Assembly: GCF_029227915.1 (NCBI RefSeq)
Contig: NC_079882.1
Location: 14,222,501-14,282,500 of the forward strand
Reading direction: 5' to 3'
Source of the DNA: Hydractinia symbiolongicarpus
Lineage: Eukaryota > Cnidaria > Hydrozoa > Anthoathecata > Hydractiniidae
Length of the DNA: 60,000 bases
The notes under the pieces were generated by a model. It made no database searches, had not been told where the DNA came from, and worked only from the letters and a program-made list of their open reading frames with translations. A program made the translations under genes and the position numbers. Positions 36,490 to 45,477 of this stretch are shown piece after piece (position 1 is the stretch's first letter; each line of letters opens with the position of its first letter).

Positions 36490-36837
36490 GAGGATTACGT
36501 AATGCCGCGTATACAGTATTAGCTCGTGCTTCGATTTTATTCATGAAATCGGGATTACCTTACGCGCCCTTACGTAATCCACAATTTCCTAGAAATATCT
36601 GGTGACATCATCAAAAAAGGGGAATTCCCTAACTGCTGAAATCATTAAATTTGCAGCCCATGTGGGTTTCAGATAACCAAACGAAATGTCATCGATATAT
36701 CTCCGAGTAGAATGTAGTCTGGCGCGGTTGATCAAACACATTTGCTATAAATGGAAGTGTGTTTGTATATTGGGGTAATTCTACCCTATGTAATAATACT
36801 ACTATCCTATCTAAAATTTCAACATCTAATAAAGAGA

Positions 36838-37326
36838 ATGTCGGAGCTCGCGAATATATTTAACGACACAGCCGCAGAATCTTTTGCGCATGTCGAAAAA
36901 CCCGCGGATCAACGCTAAGCTTTGAAAGAAGCCCTGCGTAAGGGCAAAGGACATCTCCTACCCAGGAAATGTACAGAAGGGTTCATTGACAAGGCCCCTG
37001 ATGAGGCGGTAAAAAAGCTACATGCCGAGTACGTACAACGTGAGCTTCAAGAGAAAGGGGAGAAGACGTCAAGGGCGCTGGCTACCCATGCCGTCTCCCT
37101 ATATGCCAACCTGGTTAACAATTTTGTAAATTTAGATAGCGTTGAGGCCCTGAAAAATGATATCAATAATGACCATATTATTAAAGACTCCTTCGTAGAC
37201 TTGGGCATACTGGTCTACTGTACATTCGGCAAGTGTCTTGCGCCTATTTTAATTGTTGGGCATACAGCCCGACAAATCAGTACCAAAAAGGAGGATCAGG
37301 CGGAAGAGAAGGGGCAAGAGCCCTAA
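36838..37326 (+). pseudogene. Cassette frame 1: ~160-residue protein of unknown function, one stop
   Basis: ATG at 36,838 after an AT-rich leader with a possible TATAAAT at 36,746. An in-frame TAA at 36,916-36,918 interrupts after 26 codons; the same frame stays open to TAA at 37,324. The protein is charged at both ends with a hydrophobic segment DLGILVYCTFGKCLAPILIV near the C-terminus, so it may be membrane- or capsid-associated. I recall similar multicopy cnidarian proteins (IIKDS..DLG.L...FG..LAPIL pattern) of unknown role. No introns. First of five closely spaced plus-strand frames. Confidence 0.6.
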
Positions 37327-37340
37327 GGACCTACATTGAA

Positions 37341-37372
37341 ATTTGTTATAAGTCATAAGACTTATAACAAAT
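37341..37372. promoter_or_regulatory. Perfect 14-bp hairpin between cassette frames 1 and 2
   Basis: ATTTGTTATAAGTC-ATAA-GACTTATAACAAAT: 14-bp stem and 4-nt loop starting 15 nt after the frame 1 stop, with the frame 2 ATG inside its last bases. In mimiviruses and some relatives such intergenic palindromes mark mRNA 3' ends; here that is only inference. Confidence 0.7.
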
Positions 37373-37686
37373 GAGTGAAGAAGAACAGAAACAAGAAGAG
37401 AGAGTCATTACGAAACCACTAAAGCATCCGGGAAGGGTTGCGCAGGGGCACAAGTTGGCGGCACTGATGAAGAAGAGGAAGGAAGAAATGAAGTAACAAG
37501 AGGCTACTGTAGAGCCTGCAGTCAAAAACCTCTTCAGGAGCCGGTCCCGTACAGTCAACGGATGTATACGTATATGGAGTAGGGACATTTTCCATATTGG
37601 CAATAGGGGTAGGCGTTTGGTACAAATTTGGTAGAGGCAAAAATGAATCTCTAAACCCCGACCACAAGCAACTTAACACCGAATGA
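37371..37686 (+). pseudogene. Cassette frame 2: small membrane protein, broken
   Basis: ATG at 37,371. The basic N-terminus has KHPGRVAQGHKLAALMKKRK and ends at TAA 37,494. In another frame, a transmembrane-like segment (VYVYGVGTFSILAIGVGVWY) continues to TGA at 37,684. Read as one small, once-continuous protein with a basic cytosolic or virion-facing head and a single membrane span. I recall K-x-P-x-R-V-x-x-G-x-x-L-A motifs from compact multi-ORF mobile elements, but no family name is secure. Confidence 0.5.
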
Positions 37687-37702
37687 AAAGGAGATTTTGG
37701 AC

Positions 37703-37894
37703 ATGCTCTATGGGACAGTGGTAGACCTTGGTTTCACATTTGCCTATGCCATGGCAGGTAAGAAATATTTGGGCATAACAAGGCCATATACAAAAATGAA
37801 TACAAACGATGTCCTTAAGATGGTTGCGTACTTTGCAGTAGACCGGGCGAGTCGTGAAATGGCCGTTTTCAAGGGGTATCGTGCCAAAGCCTAA
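37703..37894 (+). CDS. Cassette frame 3: 63-residue hypothetical protein
   Basis: ATG at 37,703, TAA at 37,892. Contains LGFTFAYAMAGKKYLGI, a hydrophobic stretch ending in a Gly-Lys-Lys turn, and a C-terminal helix. Intact. No known family recognised. Starts 16 nt after the frame 2 stop. Confidence 0.5.
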   Translation: MLYGTVVDLGFTFAYAMAGKKYLGITRPYTKMNTNDVLKMVAYFAVDRASREMAVFKGYRAKA

Positions 37895-37910
37895 ATGAGC
37901 GTACGATAAA

Positions 37911-37939
37911 ATTTCTATATCTCCAAGAGATATAGAAAT
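37911..37939. promoter_or_regulatory. Perfect 13-bp hairpin between cassette frames 3 and 4
   Basis: ATTTCTATATCTC-CAA-GAGATATAGAAAT: 13-bp stem, 3-nt loop, lying 16 nt after the frame 3 stop and 4 nt before the frame 4 ATG. Second hairpin of the same style in the cassette with a different sequence, so structure and not sequence is conserved. Confidence 0.7.
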
Positions 37940-37943
37940 CAAT

Positions 37944-38150
37944 ATGGAGGAGGCCAAGAGATGTCAAAAATGTTTGAACAAGTTCATAATCACACGAGAC
38001 GGTCAAACAACAAGTACATGTATCCCCTGCATTGATAAAAAGAGACTGTCAAAGGAGCGCAAGCGCTGCCCCGGCACGTACTCCCAGCAAGAGGTCATAG
38101 CCATCTGTAGGGCCCATATTGAAGCACGTACACCACAAGATACCGTTTAA
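37944..38150 (+). CDS. Cassette frame 4: 68-residue small zinc-ribbon-like protein
   Basis: Starts MEEAKRCQKCLNKFII and has a second pair in CIPCIDKKR, giving C-x2-C-(~20)-C-x2-C, followed by a basic tail (RLSKERKRC). This is a minimal zinc-ribbon/treble-clef layout like short proteins of giant viruses and virophage-like elements. Intact. DNA or RNA binding is an inference. Confidence 0.6.
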   Translation: MEEAKRCQKCLNKFIITRDGQTTSTCIPCIDKKRLSKERKRCPGTYSQQEVIAICRAHIEARTPQDTV

Positions 38151-38227
38151 ATATCCGGAAACAGGGAGGTCTCCAACGCTCGCCAAGGTTGCCAATGTAT
38201 TGCACAAGACGTATACCGCAATACTAA

Positions 38228-38448
38228 ATGGAAATCAAACGTTGTAGAGGATGCTTCCCCCGGACAGGTTCAAGATTAGGGGCAATGGTCGAACGAAGAG
38301 TTGTATAGGTTGCCTGGATAAAGCGAAGGGGAGGCAGCGTATCAAATGCAAGGACATCAAAGATGTTGAACATGAAGTAGACCCCGTTACTATTGATAAG
38401 GAAATTAGAGGGTCCCAACAGGATGAGAATTACCTACTTGTGTCATAG
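38228..38448 (+). pseudogene. Cassette frame 5: second small zinc-ribbon-like protein, one frameshift
   Basis: Begins MEIKRCRGC, then a shift at a run of five C residues (38,253-38,257) moves the rest (DRFKIRGNGRTKSCIGCLDK and on to TAG at 38,446) into another frame. The two cysteine pairs and spacing parallel frame 4, so the two look like paralogues. A further A/T-rich imperfect hairpin (TTAATAAAAGG-AAA-CTTTATTAG region, 38,519-38,542) follows downstream. Confidence 0.5.
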
Positions 38449-38835
38449 GAAAATCAATTCGAAAATCATAACGAAGCAAACCGTATCGATGATTTGAATG
38501 ATGGGGTAATTATATACATTTAATAAAAGGAAACTTTATTAGTATCCATATTCCGCGTGGAAAGAACATATTTGTTCATATCGAATGAAATAGCAGTAAA
38601 TGACTCCCCCTCATGTCAATTACCTTACCTTTTAAAAAATTCGAAATATGTCGAATATTAAAGGGATGAGATAATTGGTTAATAACTATTATTAATTCCT
38701 AGGCTAGCGACGCATCTACATGCACCAAAGAAAATATTTCTACGGTAAATCATTAATTACTGGCTTTAAGATCTACATATAGAGAATTTAATCTAGATCT
38801 TCTGTATTTATAATATATTTAGCAAAATGAAAGTA

Positions 38836-39200
38836 TGCATATAGCGTTTACGAAATTAGCATCTGAAAAGAGAAAAGCAGATGATGAGGCAAGTTCGGTA
38901 TTTATTTTTTTATTGTTTAATAATTGACTTGTACAAAAATAATCCAAAATTTCAATTTATATTTTCCAGGTGTGTAAAAAAGTTTATCCAAAAAGACTTC
39001 GAAACAACGTATGAAGAATTTATTAAAAATTGTCTGTGCAGGAAAGGTGTCATTTCCTCTGTTTAAACACATTATATATTTTAGACACACCTTGATCTAA
39101 ACACTGAAGCCGACGATAACGCCAACGATGTAAGTGTTGTCGATTTTCACCATACCAAACATTCTGGTAGAGAAATAATAGAAGTAGATCCCGAACATAT
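38836..39200 (+). CDS. Possible split host gene, short exons
   Basis: Blocks with splice-like borders: an ATG at 38,836 reading ASEKRKADDEASS to a GTATTT; after TTTTCCAG (38,971) VCKKVYPKRLRNN to GTATGA; after ATATTTTAG THLDLNTEADDNAND followed by a strong GTAAGT donor. Read through, the last one continues as VVDFHHTKHSGREIIEVDPE up to the start of the TAGC block. The phases agree. No family recognised. The adjoining TAGC block begins where other copies have a GTATGT donor, so it may be intron sequence. Confidence 0.3.
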
Positions 39201-39758
39201 GTTTAGCTAGCTGATATATCACTATATTTTTACATGTATTGAACCCATTCTTATTCTCACTCACACCTAAAGCTAGCTAGCATAAAACTGCAGACTTAGC
39301 TGCAATAATAATAGAACTTAGATAGCAAACTATATAACTACCTATAGCTACTTCTTGTTTGCTCTTTTTATGCTAACTAGCTAGCATAAAAAAAGAGCAA
39401 ACAGTGCCATATAGCTAGCATAATACACTAGCTACACAGCTAGCATAAAATTAACTACTTACATGGGTTAAAACTACCAATGTAGCTAACATAAAATTAG
39501 CTATTTTTTCTAGCATAAAATCAGCTACATATCACCATAGAAAAGTTGTTTTAAACATATTTTCTAACTAGCTAGCTAACTAGCTATATATATACTACAC
39601 AGTGAGTGAGATAATTCTACTCTTTAGAAATGTCCCATCACATAGATTGTTCTAGCTACAATCATCCACAAAATTTCTCGTCTCTACTGGCAATTTTATT
39701 CCAAAAACCAAGAACTAAAAAGTTTAGAAAGTCGAACGTAGAAAGAAGAACGTAGCTA
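39198..39758 (+). repeat. TAGCATAAAA-rich block, copy A
   Basis: First of five related blocks (others begin near 42,162, 43,378, 45,845 and 47,276). Contains at least six GCTAGCATAAAA-type words, AGCTAGCTAGC runs, and a long near-perfect hairpin (39,356-39,403: TGTTTGCTCTTTTTATGCTA with its complement, 2-nt bulge). In copies B-E the block starts directly at a GTATGT splice-donor-like sequence. Confidence 0.85.
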
Positions 39759-39962
39759 CAATCCCGGTCAAAAATAATGGCAGTAAACCCTTTTTACACG
39801 TGTAGCAAGAGCAAGATAAGTACAAAGCCCCCTTTCCCCCAGTATCAATGTTCAAAAGTTGTGCTAACGCGTTTCCAAACATTGATAATGGGGGAGAGGG
39901 GGTAAGAAAGAATTATACTGCACTTTTTGTAGCTTACTGCCAATATATTTTGACCGGGATTG
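39759..39962 (+). mobile_element. 204-bp MITE, left copy
   Basis: TIRs CAATCCCGGTCAAAA... and ...TTTTGACCGGGATTG; sub-terminal TGGCAGTAA/TTACTGCCA also inverted. Inside, TATCAATGTT...AACATTGATA and GGGGG/CCCCC runs form a second inverted pair. Apparently identical by eye to 41,364-41,567. Confidence 0.85.
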
Positions 39963-40561
39963 TCTCTGAAATTTTAGACTTAGAATTTTTTCGGCAATTT
40001 TTTGCAGTAATTTTTTTGACTTAATTTTTAAATTAATTCTAAAGGTGGATACTATATATATGTTTTGAAGTATGTACCAGCATTGTTTCTTATGTTCCAT
40101 GCTAAAATTGGAAACAATAGAAATGCTAAAACAATAGATGACGAGGCGAATGGGGCATTTTTCAATAATCGCGAGACATTATAATATTCCGTGAAAAATT
40201 GTAGTTAGATGAATACGTTATTGTTACTAATTTTTGTGGGTAATAATTTTGACGCAGTTGTGCGAAAAAAAATTATTTGCGCGCAAAATTTAGTACAGAA
40301 GCAACGCGCAAAATGTTTTGGGTGAAAAGTACTACGCGCAAATAATATATATATACCTTTTCAAGAATGAAAGGGTACATGTATATTGAGTCAAAAATTC
40401 AGAAAATTAGTACCAATAAGGTAGTGCTAAGCTCTGTAAGGGAAGATCAAACTGAAAAAAGACCTTGTTTATGTTTGTTTTGCATGTAAGGTTGGCACTT
40501 GTGCAAAAGCACAAAGGTGCCAGAACAAAATATTAAGTTTTTAAAGATATTTAGCTGTAAT

Positions 40562-40779
40562 TTCCATGCGTCACAGTGCGTCACTAATGCGTCACTCGGT
40601 TTTTTGCATGTGTTTAACTGTTAAATGTATGCGTCAGATGCGTCACAACATTTTTTTTTAAGAAATATGTACTATTCTTTTAAAAATTTAGATGTGACAC
40701 ATGTGACGCATTAAATTCCTTCACAGCGTAGTACTATATAGCTTGTGACGCATATGTGACGCACTTGTGACGCATGGAA
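40562..40779. mobile_element. MITE with TGCGTCAC-repeat ends
   Basis: Left arm TTCCATGCGTCACAGTGCGT then CACTAATGCGTCAC is inverted at the right (GTGACGCATATGTGACGCAC then TTGTGACGCATGGAA). Each arm holds three GTGACGCA units; more lie between. About 218 bp, nested in the composite insertion. Confidence 0.75.
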
Positions 40780-40832
40780 TTGAAGAACTTTTAAATACGA
40801 ACATAGTTTTTATATATATATTATACATTTTA

Positions 40833-40995
40833 GGCATCCATACCTTTGATAACCGGGGTGCAAAAACAGTGCGGGCAAGGTTCTAGCTAAGTCTTTCATC
40901 GATTCCTTTAGGATTTCTTCAATGTATTTAAATTCTCGTCCTCTTGAACTCATCATATCTGTTTCGCGTTGATCTCTGGCTATATTTTTCAACAT
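40833..40995 (-). CDS. Exon-like minus-strand frame, function unknown
   Basis: From about 40,995 the minus strand reads MLKNIARDQRETDMM and, later, ESMKDLARTLPALFLHPGYQ, ending at a good donor (AAAG|GTATGG). Amphipathic and coding-like in composition. Lies inside the MITE-bounded insertion, so it could be a captured exon. No family recognised. Confidence 0.3.
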
Positions 40996-41363
40996 GTTTA
41001 ATTGAACCTTTGCTTGTAGCCAAAATTAGCATGGAATTTTCCCTGCCTATAACCATGTCAATGGCAAACTGGTTTTTAGGCCTTGGCAGGTATTTTATAC
41101 CTTATTTTATACGTTATTTTAGGCTAGGATGAGAGCTTATTTCTTGTGTTGAATATCATTTGATTTTACTTTCGTTTTCTTCGAATTTTGGCGGCTAATT
41201 TTTCTTATCATTTCACTGGATTTGTTACAGAATAGTAGTTTCATAGAACCTAGGCTCTAGTCCACGTGTGTGTGTAACAAATTCGAGTTACAGAGGCCGT
41301 TTTGACTTTCTCTAGGAAAAAAAAGGCCACAACTCTTTTCAATTTTTTTTCTTGAAATTCAGA

Positions 41364-41567
41364 CAATCCCGGTCAAAAATAATGGCAGTAAACCCTTTTT
41401 ACACGTGTAGCAAGAGCAAGATAAGTACAAAGCCCCCTTTCCCCCAGTATCAATGTTCAAAAGTTGTGCTAACGCGTTTCCAAACATTGATAATGGGGGA
41501 GAGGGGGTAAGAAAGAATTATACTGCACTTTTTGTAGCTTACTGCCAATATATTTTGACCGGGATTG
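41364..41567 (+). mobile_element. 204-bp MITE, right copy
   Basis: Same length, orientation and, by eye, same sequence as 39,759-39,962. Right flank TA followed by GCTAGATATTTTGC. Confidence 0.85.
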
Positions 41568-41569
41568 TA

Positions 41570-41790
41570 GCTAGATATTTTGCAGATAGTATGTTCATGA
41601 AGGTATGTCACGTGTAATCGTTTACCTTGCTGAGCCACAAAGGTCAGTGTTTAACATGAGGGGGAATGGAGAGCCATATTGGACGATTGTAGTTATATAT
41701 ATATTGTACGCACGTCCAGGAAATGTTTCATCAAATCGAAGATGAAACCGTTTGATCGATTACCATGAGGCACGTGGGAACTTTGTTTTT
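41570..41790 (+). repeat. Array module (GATATTTTGCAGATAGTATG...) copy 1
   Basis: A module of about 220 bp repeated at 42,692-42,911 and 46,411-46,626. It includes GTATGTCACGTGTAATCG, ATGAGGGGGAATGGAGAGCC and AGGCACGTGGGAACTTTG; the copies differ by a few bases. Confidence 0.85.
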
Positions 41791-41793
41791 TTG

Positions 41794-42161
41794 CGGAGAG
41801 AGAGCCATTGCTCGAACGGAGCTATTTTCCTCGTTCCCATAAATATATTAGAGCGTGACAAATTTCCGCGTTTCCCCCTAGTACGTGAAATTTTGATGAA
41901 AACGTGGGCGTTTTTGACCCACTTACCCCACTTTTTTTTATGGTCATTTCTTTAAAAGGTTCCGTGAAAATCTGGCTAATCGAGACCACGCCGTTTCCAG
42001 TTGAGATCAGGTCGGCATAGAGCTTTTGCCATGGTCACTTTTACTAATATCACGTGACCTTTTCTAAGATACTTAGCGCTTCAAACGGAAATTGCGTTGA
42101 TAGCCATATTGGCTTGTTGGTCGCAATGGACAGAAGTTCATTTTCAACAAACGAAGAAAAG
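41794..42161 (+). promoter_or_regulatory. Promoter/first-exon-like cassette, copy 1
   Basis: Upstream part has GCGGAGAGAGAGCCATTGCT and CTCGTTCCCATAAATATATT, later a CACGTG-like box in TATCACGTGACC. It ends with a 12-codon frame (42,126-42,161: MDRSSFSTNEEK) directly followed by GTATGT. Related copies: 43,012-43,375, 45,478-45,844 (frame kept, one residue changed) and 46,838-47,275 (diverged). Consistent with a repeated first exon plus promoter; expression unproven. Confidence 0.45.
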
Positions 42162-42691
42162 GTATGTTTAGCTACCTGATATATCACTATATTTTTACAT
42201 GTAATGATCCCCTTCTTAGCATTTCTCACACTAAAAGCTAGCTAGCATAAAACTGCAGACTTAGCTGCAATAATAATAGAACTTAGATAGCAAACTATGT
42301 AACTACCTATAGCTACTTCTTGTTTGCTCTTTTTATGCTAACTAGCTAGCATAAAAAAAGAGCAAACAGTGCCATATAGCTAGCATAATACACTAGCTAC
42401 ACAGCTAGCATAAAATTAACTACTTACATGGGTTAAAACTACCAATGTAGCTAACATAAAATTAGCTATTTTTGCTAGCATAAAATCAGCTACATATCAC
42501 CATAGAAAAGTTGTTTTAAACATATTTTCTAACTAGCTAGCTAACTAGCTATATATATACTACACAGTGAGTGAGATAATTCTACTCTTTAGAAATGTCC
42601 CATCACATAGATTGTTCTAGCTACAATCATCCACAAAATTTCTCGTCTCTACTGGCAATTTTATTCCAAAAACCAAGAACTAAAAAGTTTA
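42162..42691 (+). repeat. TAGCATAAAA-rich block, copy B
   Basis: Near-identical to copy A including the hairpin. It ends with a 31-bp deletion relative to the 46.38-kb copy, joining TTTAGA to TATTTTGC. Confidence 0.85.
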
Positions 42692-42909
42692 GATATTTTG
42701 CAGATAGTATGTTCATGAAGGTATGTCACGTGTAATCGTTTACCTTGCTGAGCCACAAAGGTCAGTGTTTAACATGAGGGGGAATGGAGAGCCATATTGG
42801 AAGATTGTAGTTATATATATATTGTACGCACGTCCAGGAAATGTTTCATCAAATTGAAGATGAAACCGTTTGATCGATTACCATGAGGCACGTGGGAACT
42901 TTGTTTTTT

Positions 42910-43375
42910 ATACGATTCATTGTACAATTCAACCGAAAGTGGCATCTAAAATTTTTCGCTTGCGAACCTAGGGAACTCAGTTCCACGCTCCGCAACACTT
43001 TCTATATTGATTGCGGAGAGAGAGCCATTGCTCGAACGGAGCTATTTTCCTCGTTCCCATAAATATATTAGAGCGTAACGAATTTCCGCGTTTTCTCCTA
43101 GTACATCAAATTTTGATGAAAACGTCCGACTTTTGACCCACTTACCCAAATATTTTTTATGGTCATTTCTTCCGCAAAAATCCGGTTGGTCGAGACACGC
43201 CATTTTCAGTTAAGATCAGGTCGGCATACAGCATTAGCCACGTGATTCATAAGTTACTCTTACTAATATCACATGACATTTCCTCAGATACATAGCGCTT
43301 GAAACGAAAATTTAGTTGATGATAGCTTGATGATAGGGTAGAAGGGTATTTTGAGGAAAACGAAGAAAGGGTATG
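42910..43375 (+). repeat. Array modules: TTTTTCGCTTGCGAACC unit and cassette copy 2
   Basis: 42,910-43,010 carries TACGATTCATTGTACAATTC and TTTTTCGCTTGCGAACCTAG, ending with CGCTCCGCAACACTTTC. The cassette from 43,012 is diverged and its short first-exon frame is lost (GAGGAAAACGAAGAAAGG then GTATGT). Confidence 0.7.
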
Positions 43376-43377
43376 TA

Positions 43378-43640
43378 CAGCTAGTAGATCACTATTTCTT
43401 TACATTGATGAACCCCTTCTTATCCTTACTGCCACCTAAAGCTAGCTAGTATAAAACTGCCCACTTAGCTGGCATAATAACAGAACTTAGATAACATATA
43501 GCTAGCTTACTTTAACCGTTTAGCTAGCTATAAAAAAAGGGCTATAGCATAAAACTAGCTACAAAGCTAGCATAAAATTAACTACATAACTGGGATAAAA
43601 CTACATTAAGGGGGAATAGAGAGCCATATTTTCATGGACA
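43378..43640 (+). repeat. TAGCATAAAA-rich block, copy C (short, diverged)
   Basis: Keeps the order of AAAGCTAGCTAGTATAAAAC and later GCTAGCATAAAATTAACTAC but lacks the long hairpin. Confidence 0.7.
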
Positions 43641-44791
43641 ATTGTAGCTAGCTATATATATTGTACACACGTCAGGAAATAAACTTTTTTAACCCTGCCG
43701 CTGAGCATACACCAGTGCGGCTGAAGTTACAGAAGGGAAAATTATTTCAATACTCGTTCAATCGTCAACATGTATTAAAAATCTCCAAGTGTATTCATTC
43801 TTTCTTACCTAATTTCACGATATGTATACAAATAATGTCCCAATAATTTCTGTTTTTGTAACTTGACCCGATCCTTACACATGTGGCTCTAATGATGTTT
43901 TTGTTCAGTCTGAAATAAGATATTTTTATCCTATTGTCATGAAGACTTGTTTGCAAACAAAACATATAGTGCTATTTGATTTTTAGCTGCACTGGCTAAC
44001 AACAGGCTGTTTCTGCTGTGTTTTTGTAAACCGAAGTTGCAGTAAAGGTTTTTTTAAAAATGTATTACGGCTGTCCGATTTTATGATTAATTTTTGAAAC
44101 TTTTCCCATAAAATATTGCAGGATTCTTTAGGAGCTTAAAAACAGGTTTTGAACAGTGTTTTTATTTTTAAATGATACAAAAACTTTTCCGCAAAATAAA
44201 ATTGCTGAATGATTGTTTTAGCTGTGTAGGATAACAACAGGGTGTTTACTGTCTGTTTATGTGAACCAAAGTTTTTTCGGATGTGCGCCACAGTATATTT
44301 GTACTAATCACTCAGCCTAGTGTTAACGACAAGCTATTACCTGTGTTTCTATTTAACAGAAGTTGTGCTAAAGTTATTTTCAAAGGGTTTGTTTACCTAT
44401 ACTAATGGCGCACCACAGATTAAAGTACATATATATTTTAAGTTTTACCGGGAACATTTTGTGAAACAGTTTTCGCTATGACATTGCACAATATGTAAAT
44501 TGTGTTTCTATTCAAGCTAAAGTTAAAGGAAATATATATTTTGTGAATCTGAAAAATATAATTACACACCCGACACACCTTTAATGTTGTGTGTTTCACT
44601 CGATTTATGATATACTGCACACCTGTACTAAAGCGAGCCACCTGAATGTGTGGTACAGTTTAAAATTTGTATTAATTGTTCCATCAAGCGTTTAACGCCA
44701 GGTAACACAGTTACTTGTGGCTTAACCAGCGTGAATTCCTAAGTGTATATAATACTCACCTGTAAAGTTTTGTATATATATTTATGTTTAT
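43641..44791 (+). other. Array spacer with a repeated exon-like motif
   Basis: A short frame EINFFNPAAEHTPV at about 43,678-43,720 recurs at 47,909-47,950 as EINFFNPAGEHTPV, one residue different. 43,940-44,740 is related to sequence at 57,720-57,920, 58,520-58,600 and 59,610-59,735 (for example AGTTACTTGTGGCTTAACC). No gene otherwise. Confidence 0.45.
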
Positions 44792-44859
44792 GCCCTGCTG
44801 GTCTAATGGCTATGACACTCATGCTAATGAGAGATCCAGGTTCAAATCCTGGACAGGGC
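44792..44859 (+). tRNA. tRNA-like gene 1, shortened anticodon arm
   Basis: 68 nt. Acceptor GCCCTGC/ACAGGGC (one mismatch), A box TGGTCTAATGG, D stem GTC/GAC, B box GGTTCAAATCC, T stem CCAGG/CCTGG. The anticodon region is CTCATGCTAATGAG, a 14-nt palindrome instead of the normal 17-nt arm, so no standard 7-nt loop can form; T-GCT would be the anticodon in an 8-nt loop. Either a tRNA pseudogene, a SINE head or an unusual tRNA. Confidence 0.5.
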
Positions 44860-45243
44860 TAGGAAAAACATAATTATCTTGCACCTACAACAACCAGATT
44901 TTCATATAATAGGTAATCTTTGAGTAGGACTTCTCTGATTATTTCTATATCTTGACTTTTTAATGTTGTTGTCATTGGAACCAAGTTAATCTCAGATTTA
45001 TCAAAAAATGATATGTCGTTATGACCGATTGTTTAAATACTTGTAATGGCACATAATTCTGCTATGATTCACTGTGTATTGACCTGAGATAAATTTGAGA
45101 CTTTTTTTTGAGATATTGAATTTGAAACATTTGCACCTTAATATTTTCTATACTCCTGGACTAATATGATACTTAACTTAGACATATTGAGTATACGCAA
45201 TCTTTGAGTTGTAAGGTGGAGATTTTCTACTAAAGTCATGCAC

Positions 45244-45460
45244 CCCTGCCTTGCCGTTCCATTGCCTTGCCAGCACTGACCGTGCCTTTCTTTGCCAACC
45301 TTTCCTATGCCTTTTCTGGTGCCTGCCTACTATGTCCTTGCCTGTGGCTCCCATGCCTTGCCTACCCCTGCCTTCCTGATTCCTCTTCCTATTTCCTTGC
45401 CTGCCTTTGCCCTTTCCTTGCCGTGCTTAATGCCTTTGCCTTGGCAACCTCTCCGAAACA
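45244..45460 (+). repeat. TGCCTTGCC minisatellite, copy 1
   Basis: Degenerate repeats of TGCCTTGCC/CCTGCC with inserts such as AGCACTGACCGTGCCTTTC. Strong strand bias (C and T). Open frames through it are artefacts of the repeat. Confidence 0.85.
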
Positions 45461-45477
45461 CTTTCTATATTGATTGC

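Larger units (their letters stand above)
39759..41567. mobile_element. Composite insertion bounded by two identical MITEs
   Basis: 1,809 bp flanked by TA (39,757-39,758 and 41,568-41,569). The outer flanks, GAACGTAGCTA on the left and TAGCTAGATATTTTGC on the right, join to give exactly the uninterrupted sequence seen at about 46,394-46,417 in a sister unit. Both borders are 204-bp MITEs in the same orientation. The inside has a nested MITE and an exon-like frame. This layout implies either movement of the whole unit or one MITE insertion followed by rearrangement. Confidence 0.65.

Noticed and set aside
36838-38448. Bacterial contaminant operon
   Set aside because: No ribosome-binding sites before most starts, broken frames, and flanks that are clearly from the same repeat-rich animal genome.
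44792-44859. Ordinary tRNA-Ser(GCT) or, for the second copy, tRNA-Cys(GCA)
   Set aside because: The anticodon arm is 3 nt short and palindromic, so no standard 7-nt anticodon loop can be drawn.
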